Part shown: one piece after another, positions 16,115-35,269 of the stretch
Numbering within the stretch: position 1 is the stretch's first letter
Layout: every line of letters begins with the position of its first letter
Source: Chrysomallon squamiferum
Lineage: Eukaryota; Mollusca; Gastropoda; Neomphalida; Peltospiridae
Assembly (NCBI GenBank): GCA_012295275.1
Contig: CM022671.1
Location: 24,643,822-24,707,821 of the forward strand
Direction: 5' to 3'
DNA: 64,000 bases
Notes under the pieces: model-generated
Database searches by the model: none
What the model was told of the DNA's origin: nothing
Seen by the model: the letters and a program-made list of their open reading frames with translations, nothing else
Translations under genes and position numbers: made by a program

Positions 16115-16880
16115 CCTTAAGAACTTTAATCTTTGCATTTTAGAGATATAGTAAAAATACATAGAAAGAGATATGATAACACTGCACTTTAAAATGTTTT
16201 TGACTAAATTAGAAACATAATTTTTTAATTTTTAGCAGTATGTGTAGACAGTGTATGTAAAGAATGTGAAAAAAAAAAAAAAAAAAAAAAAAAAAGATCC
16301 CCACCACAGAAATAGACATCAACCAAACAATCTGGCAGAACTCAAGTATTTAGTGTTCCTTTTGGTATTTTAAAAGATATTTTGTGTTAAAGATGAGTAA
16401 AAATAAACATTCAAAACAGCTGATATAATACAATTGCATTACAGATGAATTTTAATTTTTAATTTTATTTTTATATATAAAACAGCAACGGAATGTTTTA
16501 ATTTTAATAGGATGTGAAGATATAGCGTTGCAAAAAAAAAAAAAAAAAAAAAAAAAAAGATAAAACTAAACATACTTACTTTCATCTTGGCATTTTAAAA
16601 CAGACAGTGAATTAAAAATATATAAAGAGTAATTCAATACCCGTTAGGTAAACTGACAAACAGAATATTTTAATGTTGGAATGACCTGAAGATAACTGCT
16701 TTGAAAAAAATATATACCGAAAGAACTACATGTATTTACTTACGTCTGGGTGTTTTTGAAACGCAGATGTTGCTAAATACACATAAAGAGAAATGTAATA
16801 CTACTGCAGGTGTAAAAGAAATTTGGATAAAATAAAAACAGACTGTTTTAATGTTAGCAAGACGTGAATATGCTGAGTTT
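15885..16880. repeat. Degenerate ~210-bp tandem repeat with internal poly(A), about five copies
   Basis: Units beginning near 15890, 16100, 16330, 16575 and 16740 repeat the same ordered words: ACTTTCACCTGGGTGTTTT-like start, GATA/GACAG, CATAAAGAGATGTAATA, CACTGCAGGTGYAAAAGAAAT, AGAATGTTTTAAT, GATGTGAAGATAT and GTTG followed by a poly(A) run (16080-16112, 16269-16294, 16532-16558). The last copy has almost lost the A run. Divergence between copies is considerable, so the array is old. Confidence 0.7.
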
Positions 16881-17968
16881 GTTTCTAAAACGTTTCAGTG
16901 CAGTGAATCATTGTTACGTGTTTTACGTTTTGTCTGTTTGAAGTGCAAAGAGTGGATCGCTTACACTGGCAACACGTGCCCCCCCCATAGCCGTCGTGTT
17001 CATACTTGACTGTGTTAAACGATTCATAATCTGTTGATTGTTATAAAATGGTATTGATTAAAGTACCAAGTATTGTAATTACACGAATGAAAAATATCAA
17101 AAATTTTAAATAGTGCTTAGAATTTCATTGCATCGTTTGTTAAGCTCAAATACACGCGCACAGAAACGTAGTGTTACATATGTCACATATCTACAGACAT
17201 AGATACGTATACGTACAAATACGTACATACATACATACATACATACATACATACATACATACATACATACATACATACATACATACACATGTACAATGTC
17301 TCACAGAAAAGATAACGGTTAACACGGCTATTAATAAATCACTAGTAGGATATTGGTTGGAACTGAAAACAGCTCACATGCACACCTGTATAAATATATA
17401 TATATAAATATAAAAAAGCAAAAAGTTTCTAAGATATTCATCAGATATTCTTTGTATACCTGGCTTATTTTTCTCTTTGCGTAAATCAATAATGTCAATA
17501 TTTTTGCAATCAAACTTTTCTTTGCAAAAACATATCGACCAAATTAAACTGATTTTTTCCTCCACTTTTCTCGCAGGAATCGTAAATTACGAAAATGTCG
17601 AGTATAAAGAGAATGTTGACAGAAAATCTTAAGTGAGAGAGACTGGAGTCACGTTTTATCATTCAAATAAGAATGCCGTCTTGATTTCCTATGCATATGA
17701 ATAATCGACTTAAACGATCTTCTTGGGAGAAAATTTACAAAGATACAAAGACAAATAAAAACTAGGAACAAACATATTGAACAGATTAAAAGGTCGCTGA
17801 AAGAGATTTAAAAAAGAAAAGAAAAAAAAAATGTTTTGTTTGGCAAATGATTATTAGCTGTCAGATATATTTATCAGAGTAATGAGTTACAAATATTTAG
17901 TTAAATGATTTAAACAGAAAGTCTTCAAGAGAAGGGATTTTGGAAGTATGATGAAATGTAAAAAGAAA

Positions 17969-18059
<91 letters not shown>

Positions 18060-18211
18060 TACATATATAAACTTTATCTTTTTTTTTAATGTACTTTAAA
18101 GACTGAGTTAATAAGTTTCGTTTATAATATCCTTCAAAGGCTGAGTCCATTGAAAACTTGCATGAAAAATGTCCTTCAGATACAATCATTATTAATTTAT
18201 GGGGCTAATTG

Positions 18212-18288
<77 letters not shown>

Positions 18289-19812
18289 ACACACAGACAC
18301 ACACACACAGACATAATACACACACATAAAGCTTTGTATAACTGCACACGATGAAGTTACAATCATTCTTTAAAAAAGTTAATACATAAAGATTTAATTT
18401 TTAAGTAAAAGTTTCAGATAGTGTGTAAACTTATTATGCAATTCATGAAGTCAAAAGGCATGCAAAAACAAAACTATTTTTATCACTGACGTTCTTTTGG
18501 AATTACATTTATTTTGGAAACTTTCAAGGCCCAGTACAAACCCCGCATGAATACATAGTTATTGTACATATTATTTGTAGATATTTTTCATAATAAATAA
18601 AATACTTACCACGGAGAATTTATTACGATTATACACGATTTTCATGTAGCTTTCATATAAATAGATTTATTTCATACAGTACTATATAAATACATGTTAT
18701 CATGTTTGTAAACAAATACTTCTGTCTGTATATCTGTCTCTCTGTCTATATCTCTGTCTCTCTCACATGCACGTTCACAAAAGCACCACATTCTTTATAA
18801 CTTCTATATAAACACATCAAACTGTATTTCGTATCTTTTCTTTATAACTTTCATGTAAGAATATTTCTCGATATCAAGTACATAAAATCTCATACATGTA
18901 TGTATTTTATAAAGCGTTTTGCAAATGCCTGTATCTATAAGAAAATTCACAGTTAAAGATACTGTAAAAATTTATGTATAATATATAGCATGACTATCTT
19001 AAATTTTACATAAATATATTTATTTTGTGTGGCTGTCCAACAAACATGATTGCAAATATGCGATTTCTAGAAATGAATGCAAGTATTTCGCATAGCTTTC
19101 AAACACACATGTGCCGTGAATATCTCTGTATTATATATGTAACTTTCGTATATATATATATATACATACATAAAATGAACCCCTCAACCGTTTTAAATAA
19201 ACATATGAAAAACACATTATTAATATATTTATTCAGAGCATTTTAGGCATTAAGAACAAATTAATAGAGTATTTAATGATGTATTCCAGCTAATCTTCCC
19301 CAAATCATATTAAAACCAATTTTACGAGCTGTTAGAAACCCGATTTAAAAAGACAGATCAGTTGCTGTATTTATTAATGCTTTGTATCATTTGTCTTAAG
19401 CAGAATTCTCTGACATTCACTGATTCTGACAGCTAATATAACAACATTATTTCAGTTATTATTATTATTATTATTATAATTATTATTACTATTATTGTTA
19501 TTGCTATTATTATTATTATTGTTACTGCTGTTGTTACTGTTATTATTATTATTATTATTATCGTTGTTGTTGTTATTTATTTATTTTTTATTTAATTGAA
19601 ATGTAAAACTGTATTAATTAGATGACAAACAAGAATTTTTCAACCTTTCAGACAGACAGGATAGAATATTTTATTTATTTATTTATTTATTTATTGACGT
19701 TTGATAGGTGCTCTCTTCTATTATTCCCTTTATTTTTACCTTTTTCAAATTAAATCTACTACCACATATCTGACAGACACATTTTAAAATCATGAATCCA
19801 TAGCAGATATTA
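16881..19812. other. Noncoding region downstream of CP1 with dense microsatellites
   Basis: No exon is supported. Contains ACAT units (17223-17287), a CT tract (17970-18056), a CA tract grading into ACAG units (18215-18310), TTA-rich sequence (19458-19580) and TTTA units (19668-19694). On the minus strand the TTTA units supply clustered AATAAA signals about 120-145 nt past the CP1 stop codon. Confidence 0.65.
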
Positions 19813-25682
<5,870 letters not shown>

Positions 25683-25699
25683 TGTGAATCACGTCCAGT
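25683..25699 (-). other. CP1 5'-UTR part of first coding exon
   Basis: A TATATTTCAG acceptor lies 17 nt before the CP1 start codon, so the ATG exon is not the first exon and a noncoding 5' exon is expected upstream. The same acceptor and leader occur before CP2 (48924-48940). Confidence 0.75.
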
Positions 25700-25995
25700 C
25701 TGAAATATAAAAAAAGTTATCAGTTTAAAACACGATCATTTTAAAAATACATTCTTTTTAAAACAAGCAGCTGATGACATGAATATTCATATTGTCCTGA
25801 GAGTTATATGTTCTCGGTCTAAGACACGATCTGTTTAAAATACGTTCTTTTTAAAACAAGCAGCTGATGTCATGGCTATTGATATTGTCCTATAAGTTAC
25901 ATATTATCTGTTTAAAACACGTTCAGCTGATGTCATGAATATTCATACTGTCCTGAGTTATATGTTATATGTTTAAGACACGTTCTTTTTAAAAC
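25700..25995. repeat. ~85-95-bp repeat upstream of CP1, three copies
   Basis: Three tandem copies, read on the minus strand, each with a TATAACTCTCAGGACA-like word, ATGAATATTCAT (or a variant), CAGCTGCTTGTTTTAAAA and GAACGTGTTTTA. The same repeat stands in seven copies directly before CP2 (48303-48905). It lies in the intron that separates the ATG exon from its 5' noncoding exon. Each unit holds the 12-bp palindrome ATGAATATTCAT, a possible regulatory site (inference). Confidence 0.85.
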
Positions 25996-26197
25996 ACTAA
26001 TTCTGCACTGCGCGTATACAAATAATGTGTTTTAATCATCTTAACTTCTTATTTTATTTATTTTTAGTTTTTTGAAACATGAAAAATCAAACAAAAATAT
26101 AGATTTTTGTTTCTGTGGAAACTGTAAATATAACTACAACATATTATTTTTAAAAGCTTAGCACGTTGTCCTGGATACATGTATAGAATATACATAC

Positions 26198-26243
<46 letters not shown>

Positions 26244-26684
26244 GCAGAATAGAATAGAGTGTGATTAGTTATAATTTTCTGAAATCATGTACAATAGTTA
26301 TTATCTAAAACATATAGCTTAAAAATATCTTCATATTAAGTTCATATCTTACTAATAAAACATCGGTATTCCTTTTCTTGTGAGCACACCTATCTTTTAA
26401 ATAAAGCTAAAATAAACACAACAACAAAATAAAACAAAAACGAAAAACAACGAAAAGAAAAATAAAACGAAAAAAACAACAACAAAAAAACACACGAAAA
26501 AACACCACAAAAGAAAAGGACCCAAAGCAAAATGTGGAGAATGGCATTTCTAACCTTCTAAGCATTTCAGCTGACATAATGTATACAAAGTAAAGTTTTT
26601 AATAAGAGAATGTAAAATTTGGAATTCTAGAGAATAGAGACCTCGCCACAGGTAGTACAATTCAACGGAAGAAGAAGAAGAAAA

Positions 26685-26785
<101 letters not shown>

Positions 26786-27310
26786 AATCAACAGATAATT
26801 AAAAACAATGTAAACGTCACCAAACAAATCTAATAGTCCAAATTTGTCTTTGTGGAAATGAATTCGACACAGTGCAAAAGTCAAGTCACTACACACAAAT
26901 AAAACAACAAAACGCTAATGGCCCCATTTAAATGAATTGAAAAACAAAATACTAGTATCCCGCACAGAAATGCATAAAACACATCGCCAGTGTACTCACA
27001 CTCAAGTTAACTGAACACAAAATCGGTGCCTCCAAAAAAAAAAAGAATTCAACACAACTCCAAAAATCACCATAAACAAATGAATTTAAAAACAACGCCA
27101 AAATCACCGTACACAAAACGATCTTAACACGGCGAGAAAATGTCACCACATTTACAAATGAACACAGGGCAAAAAAAATCTCGTAACAGAAGTGAACTCA
27201 GAATAACAAAATCGTTACCGTACTCCAGTCTTGAATTGAGAAGAACGTAAAACCAGTGAAGTGAACAGCAAGTGTCTGTGTGTGCACAGCGTGGATTAAT
27301 ACGCTCATAC

Positions 27311-27358
27311 CTGTGTGACCGCTGTGTCTAACTGTGATGAGAACGAATGGTTATAAAT
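27311..27358 (-). promoter_or_regulatory. Candidate CP1 core promoter and 5' noncoding exon
   Basis: On the minus strand a TTTATAA box (27351-27357) is followed about 15-30 nt later by an initiator-like TCATCACAG and then CACACAG/GTATGAG, a good splice donor with the exon ending at 27311. A noncoding exon there would splice to the acceptor at 25699. The arrangement fits, but there is no transcript evidence. Confidence 0.35.
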
Positions 27359-27973
27359 TACACCTGATTTGTCACTGTGCTGTAACGTGACAGGTATGGA
27401 CAACTTGCATGATTTACGTTCCGTACACAAATCCGATCAAAGGCCAGTAAACTCGATCTACGTTTTTATTTTTTAACTAAGTGTGCACCTATTGTTTTTA
27501 ATGCAGTATCTTCCACAATCAGATAAATTTACTCTATCGGTTTTGTGTTTTAAATGGCAACAATCAAAATTAAAGATGTAATGAATTATTTTTGACACAA
27601 AGCAGTGAGGTGTATATTTGAATATTAACGCGTGCGTGTGAATGTGTGTGAATGGAAGTATACCGACTGACATAGAGAGGTCAATAACGAAGATATGAAA
27701 CAACTAAACAAAACAGAACAATGAATAAAAAAAACACCGTTGTTAAAACTCTGGAACGAGACCGTCGGGTTTAACCGACCCCTGCACACACGTGGATTCG
27801 CCGGTAATTTTTGAAATACCAATCTTGTAAGTCTGAAACACCACAGGTTTTAATGTCCTTATAACATACAGTGTTTCACATACAAGAGTCGTTTATTTAT
27901 TTAAAGTTAGAAATGAACTGTGAATTCATTTTTTCTATCATTTGTTACTAGGTGTCAAACTCTAATTGTTTTG

Positions 27974-28022
<49 letters not shown>

Positions 28023-28065
28023 TTTATTATTATTGTTGTTATTGTCGTTGTTATTGTTAAAATTT

Positions 28066-28106
<41 letters not shown>

Positions 28107-28699
28107 CATTACGATGAGATAATATTCGTGGAATGAGGACTATGAATATCAGACATATTTATTTTTTGGATAAAAAAAATAAATTAGGCTTCTCCTGCGG
28201 TCTGTTAACTAATTAACTACATATTTTTCAGCTAGGAAATTTCTTACATTTTTGTCCCTTAAGAGAGAACACGAAACTTTCACAAAATTGCAAAATTAAA
28301 TTTGAAAAAAAAAAAATAAAATAAAATAAAATAAAATAATAATAAATAAATAAAGCAATAAACTGAAAAATCAGTAGAACTTATACTTTGGAGAAATTTA
28401 AAAAAAAACGCTTTTAATTACAGTTGAATCCTGAATGAATAGAGATTAATTATAAAGAAACAACAGTCATCAATCGATGAAATATAACGATGGATACACT
28501 CTGAATGGAAATCCAAGACTCACATACTAGAAATAACTGATTACTAACATTAATGTGTTTTCTTTCTTTCTAATAAGCGCATCTCATTTTGAGTAACAAG
28601 AAACACGTTGCAAGTATTACGCAAGAGAGGCGTATCAGTCATCTCAAATAACTGGCATTGGTCATCTTTCAGATCAGTAACAAACTAACGACATCGAGA

Positions 28700-29291
<592 letters not shown>

Positions 29292-29417
29292 ACATAATAT
29301 ATCCACTATTACTACTTGTAGCAACTACTGTTAACACAACAAAACAAGAGTTACTACTATTTCCCCTAATATAATTCGCCGGTGACAAAAAAGTAACTGA
29401 AAATTGTAAAATAAAGG

Positions 29418-29469
<52 letters not shown>

Positions 29470-30003
29470 TGTACAAAAGCAGTTTCCTTATTTTAAAAAT
29501 ACAGCTGTTTATATTACTATGTATAAGAACAAAGATTCGACACCTGCTGGCTATAGATAAAACAAAGATAAAAATGTTCTCCCATAGTGTTTATATATAC
29601 ATACATTTATATATATATTTAATTTGATATCTGTGAAGCAATAGTTTTTAACAGTTTCGTCACTTTAACACACATACACACACACACACGCACACACGCA
29701 CGCACGTACATACACAGACATGTATACAATACATTATTATGCTAGCTTTTTATTGTTTGAGCTCTGGAGAGAACTGAAAAGTGTTGTGAATGGCGGATGA
29801 CGCAATCCGCTGCTTATTTTTTTTTGTCCAAACACGTTTTACGTGTTTCACTGTCATATTAAAATAATTAAATTCACACCCGTGCCACACACATTGCACC
29901 TGGTCACATGACATCCCTGCCCCCACTATAGTTTAAAAATCCTCACGACAAATATAGAAATAAATTCATAAATAAGTAACAAATAAACCTTTCACTTCAC
30001 TTA

Positions 30004-30315
30004 CACTGTAATCTGTGTAATTCCAGAACTCTGTTACAGCTGCTGAATCAGGCACGACGTTATTTCTACGACAACGCAAAGTCGGAACAGCTACTGAGAA
30101 ACGACCTTTTTTTTTTTTTTTTTTTTTAAACTTTCCAGTGTTGCGTTGTAAAACAAGTACATGCGGATATACGATTCTGTTCAAGTAGCATCTGTCCTTG
30201 TAATTAGCTTACTATTTTTAGAAACCTTGTGTTGGCGTTGAATGCTGCTGTTGTGTGCACCTCCTGACAGCGTGGTGTCAAATGTTTACTGAATGAGATG
30301 CATAGTACAGCGAGC
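30004..30315. repeat. Inner end of the inverted duplication, left arm
   Basis: Matches 45178-45445 in reverse orientation. Shared words include AAGTAGCATCTGTCCTTGTA, TTAGCTTACTATTTTTAGAA, the TACGACAACGCAAA block and TTTGACACCAC. The left arm carries an extra ~35 bp near 30240-30280. This marks the inner end of homology between the CP1 and CP2 arms. Short frames exist on one strand of each copy, but frameshifts and the A/T run argue against coding. Confidence 0.8.
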
Positions 30316-30709
30316 TAGTGTTGAGTTTGACTTTTTATTTATGATTTTTATTTTATTTTATTACAGATAATATTTCTGTTTATGTCAATACACACTTTGA
30401 CTTCCCCAAAATTTATACAATTTTTTTTTTTTATTCAAATTTAAAATGGTTTTTTAATTTTATTTTATCCGTGGGTTATCAGTTATTGCAGAAAACAAAT
30501 GTCACAAAGTTTGACCCCGAGAACATGGTTAGTTTGCATAATTTCAGGATGGCGTCACCTTCAACATTCAATGCTCTACAAACTTTTTACTGATGCTGTT
30601 TAGACCTTATAAATGTTTTACCCACAGACAGAAAGAAATATGATATCAAAAAAAAAAAAAAAAAAAAAATAATAATATCGAAATTGCTCTGTGACATCAC
30701 GTGACGCCA

Positions 30710-31885
30710 TAGGTGAGATTTGCTGCAAATAATGCCCTAAAACCTAAAACAAATCAATTGTTCTGACCATAAACTATGTTATATACATTAGTTTACAATA
30801 TTCTGAATGACGCAAACGACATCGTTTTGACGTAATAGGTTTTTGCACATGGCAATGTTAAATTTCACCATCGTTACTATCATCATTGTCCCGATCCACT
30901 GAGATGAGATTGTAAAGACATTCACACGATTCTAATTGGCACAGTCCACAGTCACTTGCACATGGTAACCCGTGCCCCTACAAGTACAGCGTTGCAAAGT
31001 GCAGCCTGTAGTGCACTTGCTGTGCACCACATTCAACCGTGCATCGTTCTTAATACAAATGATTGGCTTGAATTGGTTGTTCTCACATTTCCAACCCCAG
31101 CCATTTGCATGAAGTACGGTCTCTGTTCCTAGCCACGTCATAATTTGGAAACAAACGCGCAAGGAACGGATAGTTCTATCAGTGGTAACTTTGACAGCAA
31201 ATGCGTCCTCTAAATTCTTTGTTTTCTATTTTCGTTTACTGCCCCGTTTTTTTCCGAGTGATCTGCTTTCCTTGTGCTAAATAACCATAGCATTAACATT
31301 ATTCTGAGCAACAGCTCCAATTACAACACAGGATCCATAGAGAGCGGGTTGTCCAGTCCAAATTTTCAGTCTAACTTCAATCCCTTCTTAGTGCTGGTCT
31401 CTTGTTGTAAATGTTTATTGAAATCCAGCATCACAGTGTTTGTATTCAGAGCAGACTGGCGATGACATTGTCTACAGGATTCGTTGCCTTGTGTAAGATC
31501 TCCAGCACACCGCAACGGTCTCATTAATGTCTGTTCAAAGACAAGGTCACATCCAGTTCCAGGACCAAAAAAACCTGACTTGATATTTTCGGAATACATA
31601 TACATTCCTTGGCTGAAGGGTTTTCATGCTTTGTAGGTGAAGATACGCTGTCTTTTGGTAATAGAGGTGACCCACAGCAGCAAACAGAGGCAGACATTCA
31701 CCAGTAGCACCAACATTTGTTTCCTAAGATCACGTTTGATTTGCCATGACAAATATTCCAGCCACTTTTACCACGTTCACGCACAAGAACCATAGTTTAT
31801 CAAACAACTCGGAGTTTTCTGTAAAATTATCTCAAAGAGCGGTCTCGTTTAAGTTTGGGGTTTTATTTGCTGCAAATCTCACCTA
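30710..31885. mobile_element. Putative DNA transposon-like element with ~23-bp terminal inverted repeats
   Basis: The left end (30710-30732) begins TAGGTGAGATTTGC and is mirrored by the right end (31863-31885) with one mismatch in 23 bp. The termini read TAGGTG and CACCTA, so TA may be the target duplication. The 1.18 kb between them carries decayed protein-coding fragments on the minus strand and no intact transposase. I infer a nonautonomous or dead element; the family is not identified. Confidence 0.5.
30932..31605 (-). pseudogene. Decayed gene fragments inside the inverted-repeat element
   Basis: Two minus-strand reading pieces lie in the expected order. The first, 31605-31366, contains VFEQTLMRPL and ends in stops. 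The second, 31162-30932, contains NGWGWKCENNQFKPI and a cysteine cluster (KCTTGCTLQRCTCRG). They resemble, from memory, the N- and C-terminal parts of one multicopy family of uncharacterised invertebrate proteins with a Cys-rich end. The middle is missing or unreadable. No intact frame joins them. Family attribution is uncertain. Confidence 0.4.
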
Positions 31886-31911
31886 AGACATGACGTGAAT
31901 ATTCCCGTATA

Positions 31912-31981
31912 TACATACATACACACATATATACATACATACATACATACATACATACATACATACATACATACATACATT
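31912..31981. repeat. (ACAT)n microsatellite
   Basis: About 15 ACAT units a short distance outside the right inverted repeat of the element ending at 31885. Confidence 0.92.
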
Positions 31982-33107
31982 AGCACAAATAAATGCTACC
32001 TGGATATAGGTAGAAACGAGCAATGTACGAATATTAAAAGGCAGACACGATTACAGTTTACTAAGTTAATATCCTAGTTATATATTTAACATCAAATGAA
32101 TGGAATCCGTTTTTGTAGGTAAAGACATTAATTAAACACAAAGATTATTTTGTATTACATAATGTGATATCAACAGTTATCTTGTGTTTATAAATGTAAA
32201 ATGTATCCGTTAATCTCCTGTTAAAATATAAATATATGGTTAGGCACATTTATGGGAAAATTTCAGAAAAAAAGGGTTTATTTTACATATGTGAAACAAT
32301 AAAATATAATTTAGTAGGAGCAAAAAATATTGTTACGTTTTAACTAGTACGTTATATTCTTTTAATTTATTGTATTAGGAAACGTTTTGATAATTTAGTG
32401 TGTTTAATTGTCTTGTCACAGGTGACATCTTGCGGAAATACATTTGTCTAAAACCGTCACGTTTATTCATCCTTGTGTTAAATGGTGTTGATACATGAAC
32501 TGCGTAGGTTTAACTTGTATTAGAAAAGTAAACATTTAATTTAATTATGAAAGTACGGTTTATGCTGTGCTTAGAACTGCACAGCGTAAACTCTTCGTGT
32601 TTTTATGTTTGTTATTTGTTATTTGTTTATTTCATAGGCAAACAGGTAAAAAAAACAACAACATTTAAGCACATCTGTCTTAAAGCATGAAATTTGGTAA
32701 CATAAATACTTTGTTATTTAAAAGGTTTCTAAAATTTATAAAATCACATATTTTGTCCACCCATCTGCAAATAATTGTAATTTTGAAATTGTAGCATTGC
32801 CAATATCACTTGCTTCCCTTTAAAATCTGGATTCAGCAAATTTCAGCATCCAAACGTACCAGCTTTCATGGTCTTTGCCATATGTGCACATGTAATATAA
32901 TATTAGCGATCCTAATTGATAATCAGTAGTATTGTTTCTGGCAATATTATCAGCATACATTTAAAGAAATTAAAAAGTATACATATATTTAGAAAATACA
33001 TTGGCTCATAACAATTTATACACGTAGGTTTATATTCGTCTTGTATCACCTCAAGCAGGAAATTTTAATGTTAAAGAATTCTGATTTTCATATATTTATT
33101 TTACTAA

Positions 33108-33350
33108 TTCTTCTACTGCTGCTGCTGCTACTACAACTACTACTACTACGACTACTACTAGTAGTACGACTAGTACTACTACTACTATTACCGCTATTAG
33201 TACTACTAGTACTACTACTGTTACTAGTACTATTATTACAACTACTACTGCTACAAGGACTACTACTACTACTACTATTACTACTATTACTAATACCACT
33301 ATTAGTACTACTATAACCTCTCTGCTACTACTATTACTGCTACTATTTCA
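33108..33350. repeat. Imperfect CTA/CTG trinucleotide tract
   Basis: About 80 trinucleotides, mostly CTA, with CTG, TTA, TAG and ACG variants, keeping three-base periodicity for 240 bp. This gives a poly-Leu frame on one strand and poly-Val on the other, both artefacts. Confidence 0.85.
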
Positions 33351-33921
33351 ATTACAACTTTCTTAAAATTAACTAAAAAAAGAAAAAAGAATGTAACATA
33401 GATTTCTGTTTTTCAAAAAATCGTTAACAAAAAGAGCTTCCTTATTTTAAAAATAAGAACTACCTCTTATTGCCCTATGTATTTAAACACGATGAAAGCG
33501 TACCAGCTGGTAACAGATACAACTTATTTTGTCCCCGCTGGGAGAGGTTGATTTTGTTGAAAGATATAAAGTAAAAAAAACCCCAACGACAACAGAAAAA
33601 ACGTCTATCACATTTCCGAAACGATTTATAAAATGTTAAGTGGATAAAATTTTGTTTACTGCTTTTTACCTCATTTACATTAAAATGTTGATAGAGATGA
33701 AGATAGTGATAGATATATCAATACAGATAGAGACATATAGACAGATAGATAGATAAATAGAGATATTTTCAGTAGTATTTTTAGAACGGTTGTTTGTAGA
33801 AGAGTTTATATTTATGTACACAGATATTTAGTTTGCGATTATCCACAAACCAGTACTGTCTATTGTTATGTGATAGAGATAGTGATAGATATATTAAAAT
33901 ATACATTGATAGACATAATGG

Positions 33922-33965
<44 letters not shown>

Positions 33966-34162
33966 CAGCGGTTGTTTATGTTTATCTACAGTTATTTCCT
34001 TTTCAGTAATCCACAAAACAGTATAGACATGACAGTTTACGTAGTGACAGTGTGAATAACAAAATTAGCAGCAAATGTTTAAAGAGAACCTTTAGTGATA
34101 GAAGATGTAATTTAAATATATTCTGCACAGTTATTGTTATTATCATTATTATTAATATTATT

Positions 34163-34343
34163 ATTTTGCCCTTCGACCTTAATTAATAACAAAATAGGAC
34201 AATTAAAAAAGTTTCCCGTTTTGCCGTAGTTGTGACGTAATCGCTTTGCTTTAACGTTTCATTTAGTGTTGTCGGAATAAATACAGCGATCATTCCAGCG
34301 TAAAGGCAGTGACGTCACGATTACTGTCGTGAAAGGGCAAAAT
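34163..34343. mobile_element. MITE-like element, ~180 bp, 11-bp terminal inverted repeats
   Basis: The ends are ATTTTGCCCTT and its exact reverse complement. Inside are GTAGTTGTGACGTAATCGC and GTGACGTCACGATTAC, which are also partly inverted. It lies beside a TTA-rich stretch. Related cores occur at 44121-44205 and 62923-63040. No coding capacity. Confidence 0.55.
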
Positions 34344-34515
34344 GGGGCGTTCAAATGTTGTTGTTTTTGTACAATAATGTCTTGTCATACTTTGTTATTA
34401 GTGATGATAACATAACATTTATAACTCCTAAGTCCCTTTAGAAGAAGAAGAAATAATAATAATTAAAAAAAAATCAATTCCCAAGCACAGATCAAAACCC
34501 CCGAGAAAAAACAAG

Positions 34516-34516
<1 letters not shown>

Positions 34517-34549
<33 letters not shown>

Positions 34550-34558
34550 CCCCACCAG

Positions 34559-34617
<59 letters not shown>

Positions 34618-34677
34618 AACAGCAACAACAAAACAATCAAAACAATCATAAAAAAAAAAAAAAAAAAAAAAAAAGTT

Positions 34678-34715
<38 letters not shown>
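34517..34715. repeat. Cluster of four poly(A) runs
   Basis: Four A runs (about 28, 57, 23 and 33 nt) separated by short spacers such as CCTGACCCCACCAG and GTTCAT, continuing into an ACAAC-rich patch. The long Phe/Cys frames on the minus strand are artefacts. Confidence 0.9.
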
Positions 34716-34716
<1 letters not shown>

Positions 34717-35269
34717 AACAACACAAAAACAAACAAACTTCCCCGAAAACAAAACAAAACCCCCCAAAAAACAACAAAAACAAACTGTGTTTTACCATTC
34801 CCCTAAATGAAAGAACAACAACAATTTACGACCACCCACAAAAAAAAATATAGCCATCACAACATGAAATCTGTGTTAAGCGATACCATTATTACAATGT
34901 ACTAAATGATGTATTTGTGTTTTTATACAAAACTAATATATTATTATAATGTACTAAATGAACGTACAACATGATGTATTTGTGTTTTTATACAAAAATA
35001 ATATACTCAAACTTGACCTCAACGCCTGACGTTAGTCTGTACACACTAGATTTTTGCTAATGAATAATCTCACTGCTGGGGGATCTCTTTTTTCCATCGA
35101 CTTGTTAATCGATCGTAATCAATCAATTTGTGCATCACGTCTTACCTTTGCAGAACACTTTATTTCAATTCTGGTTAAACCGTTTATAAACACTAATTAG
35201 ACGTGTTGGGTATTTCCAGTGGTGACAGGTTTTGATAAAAAAAAAATATGTGAGAGTATTGTAAAATGT

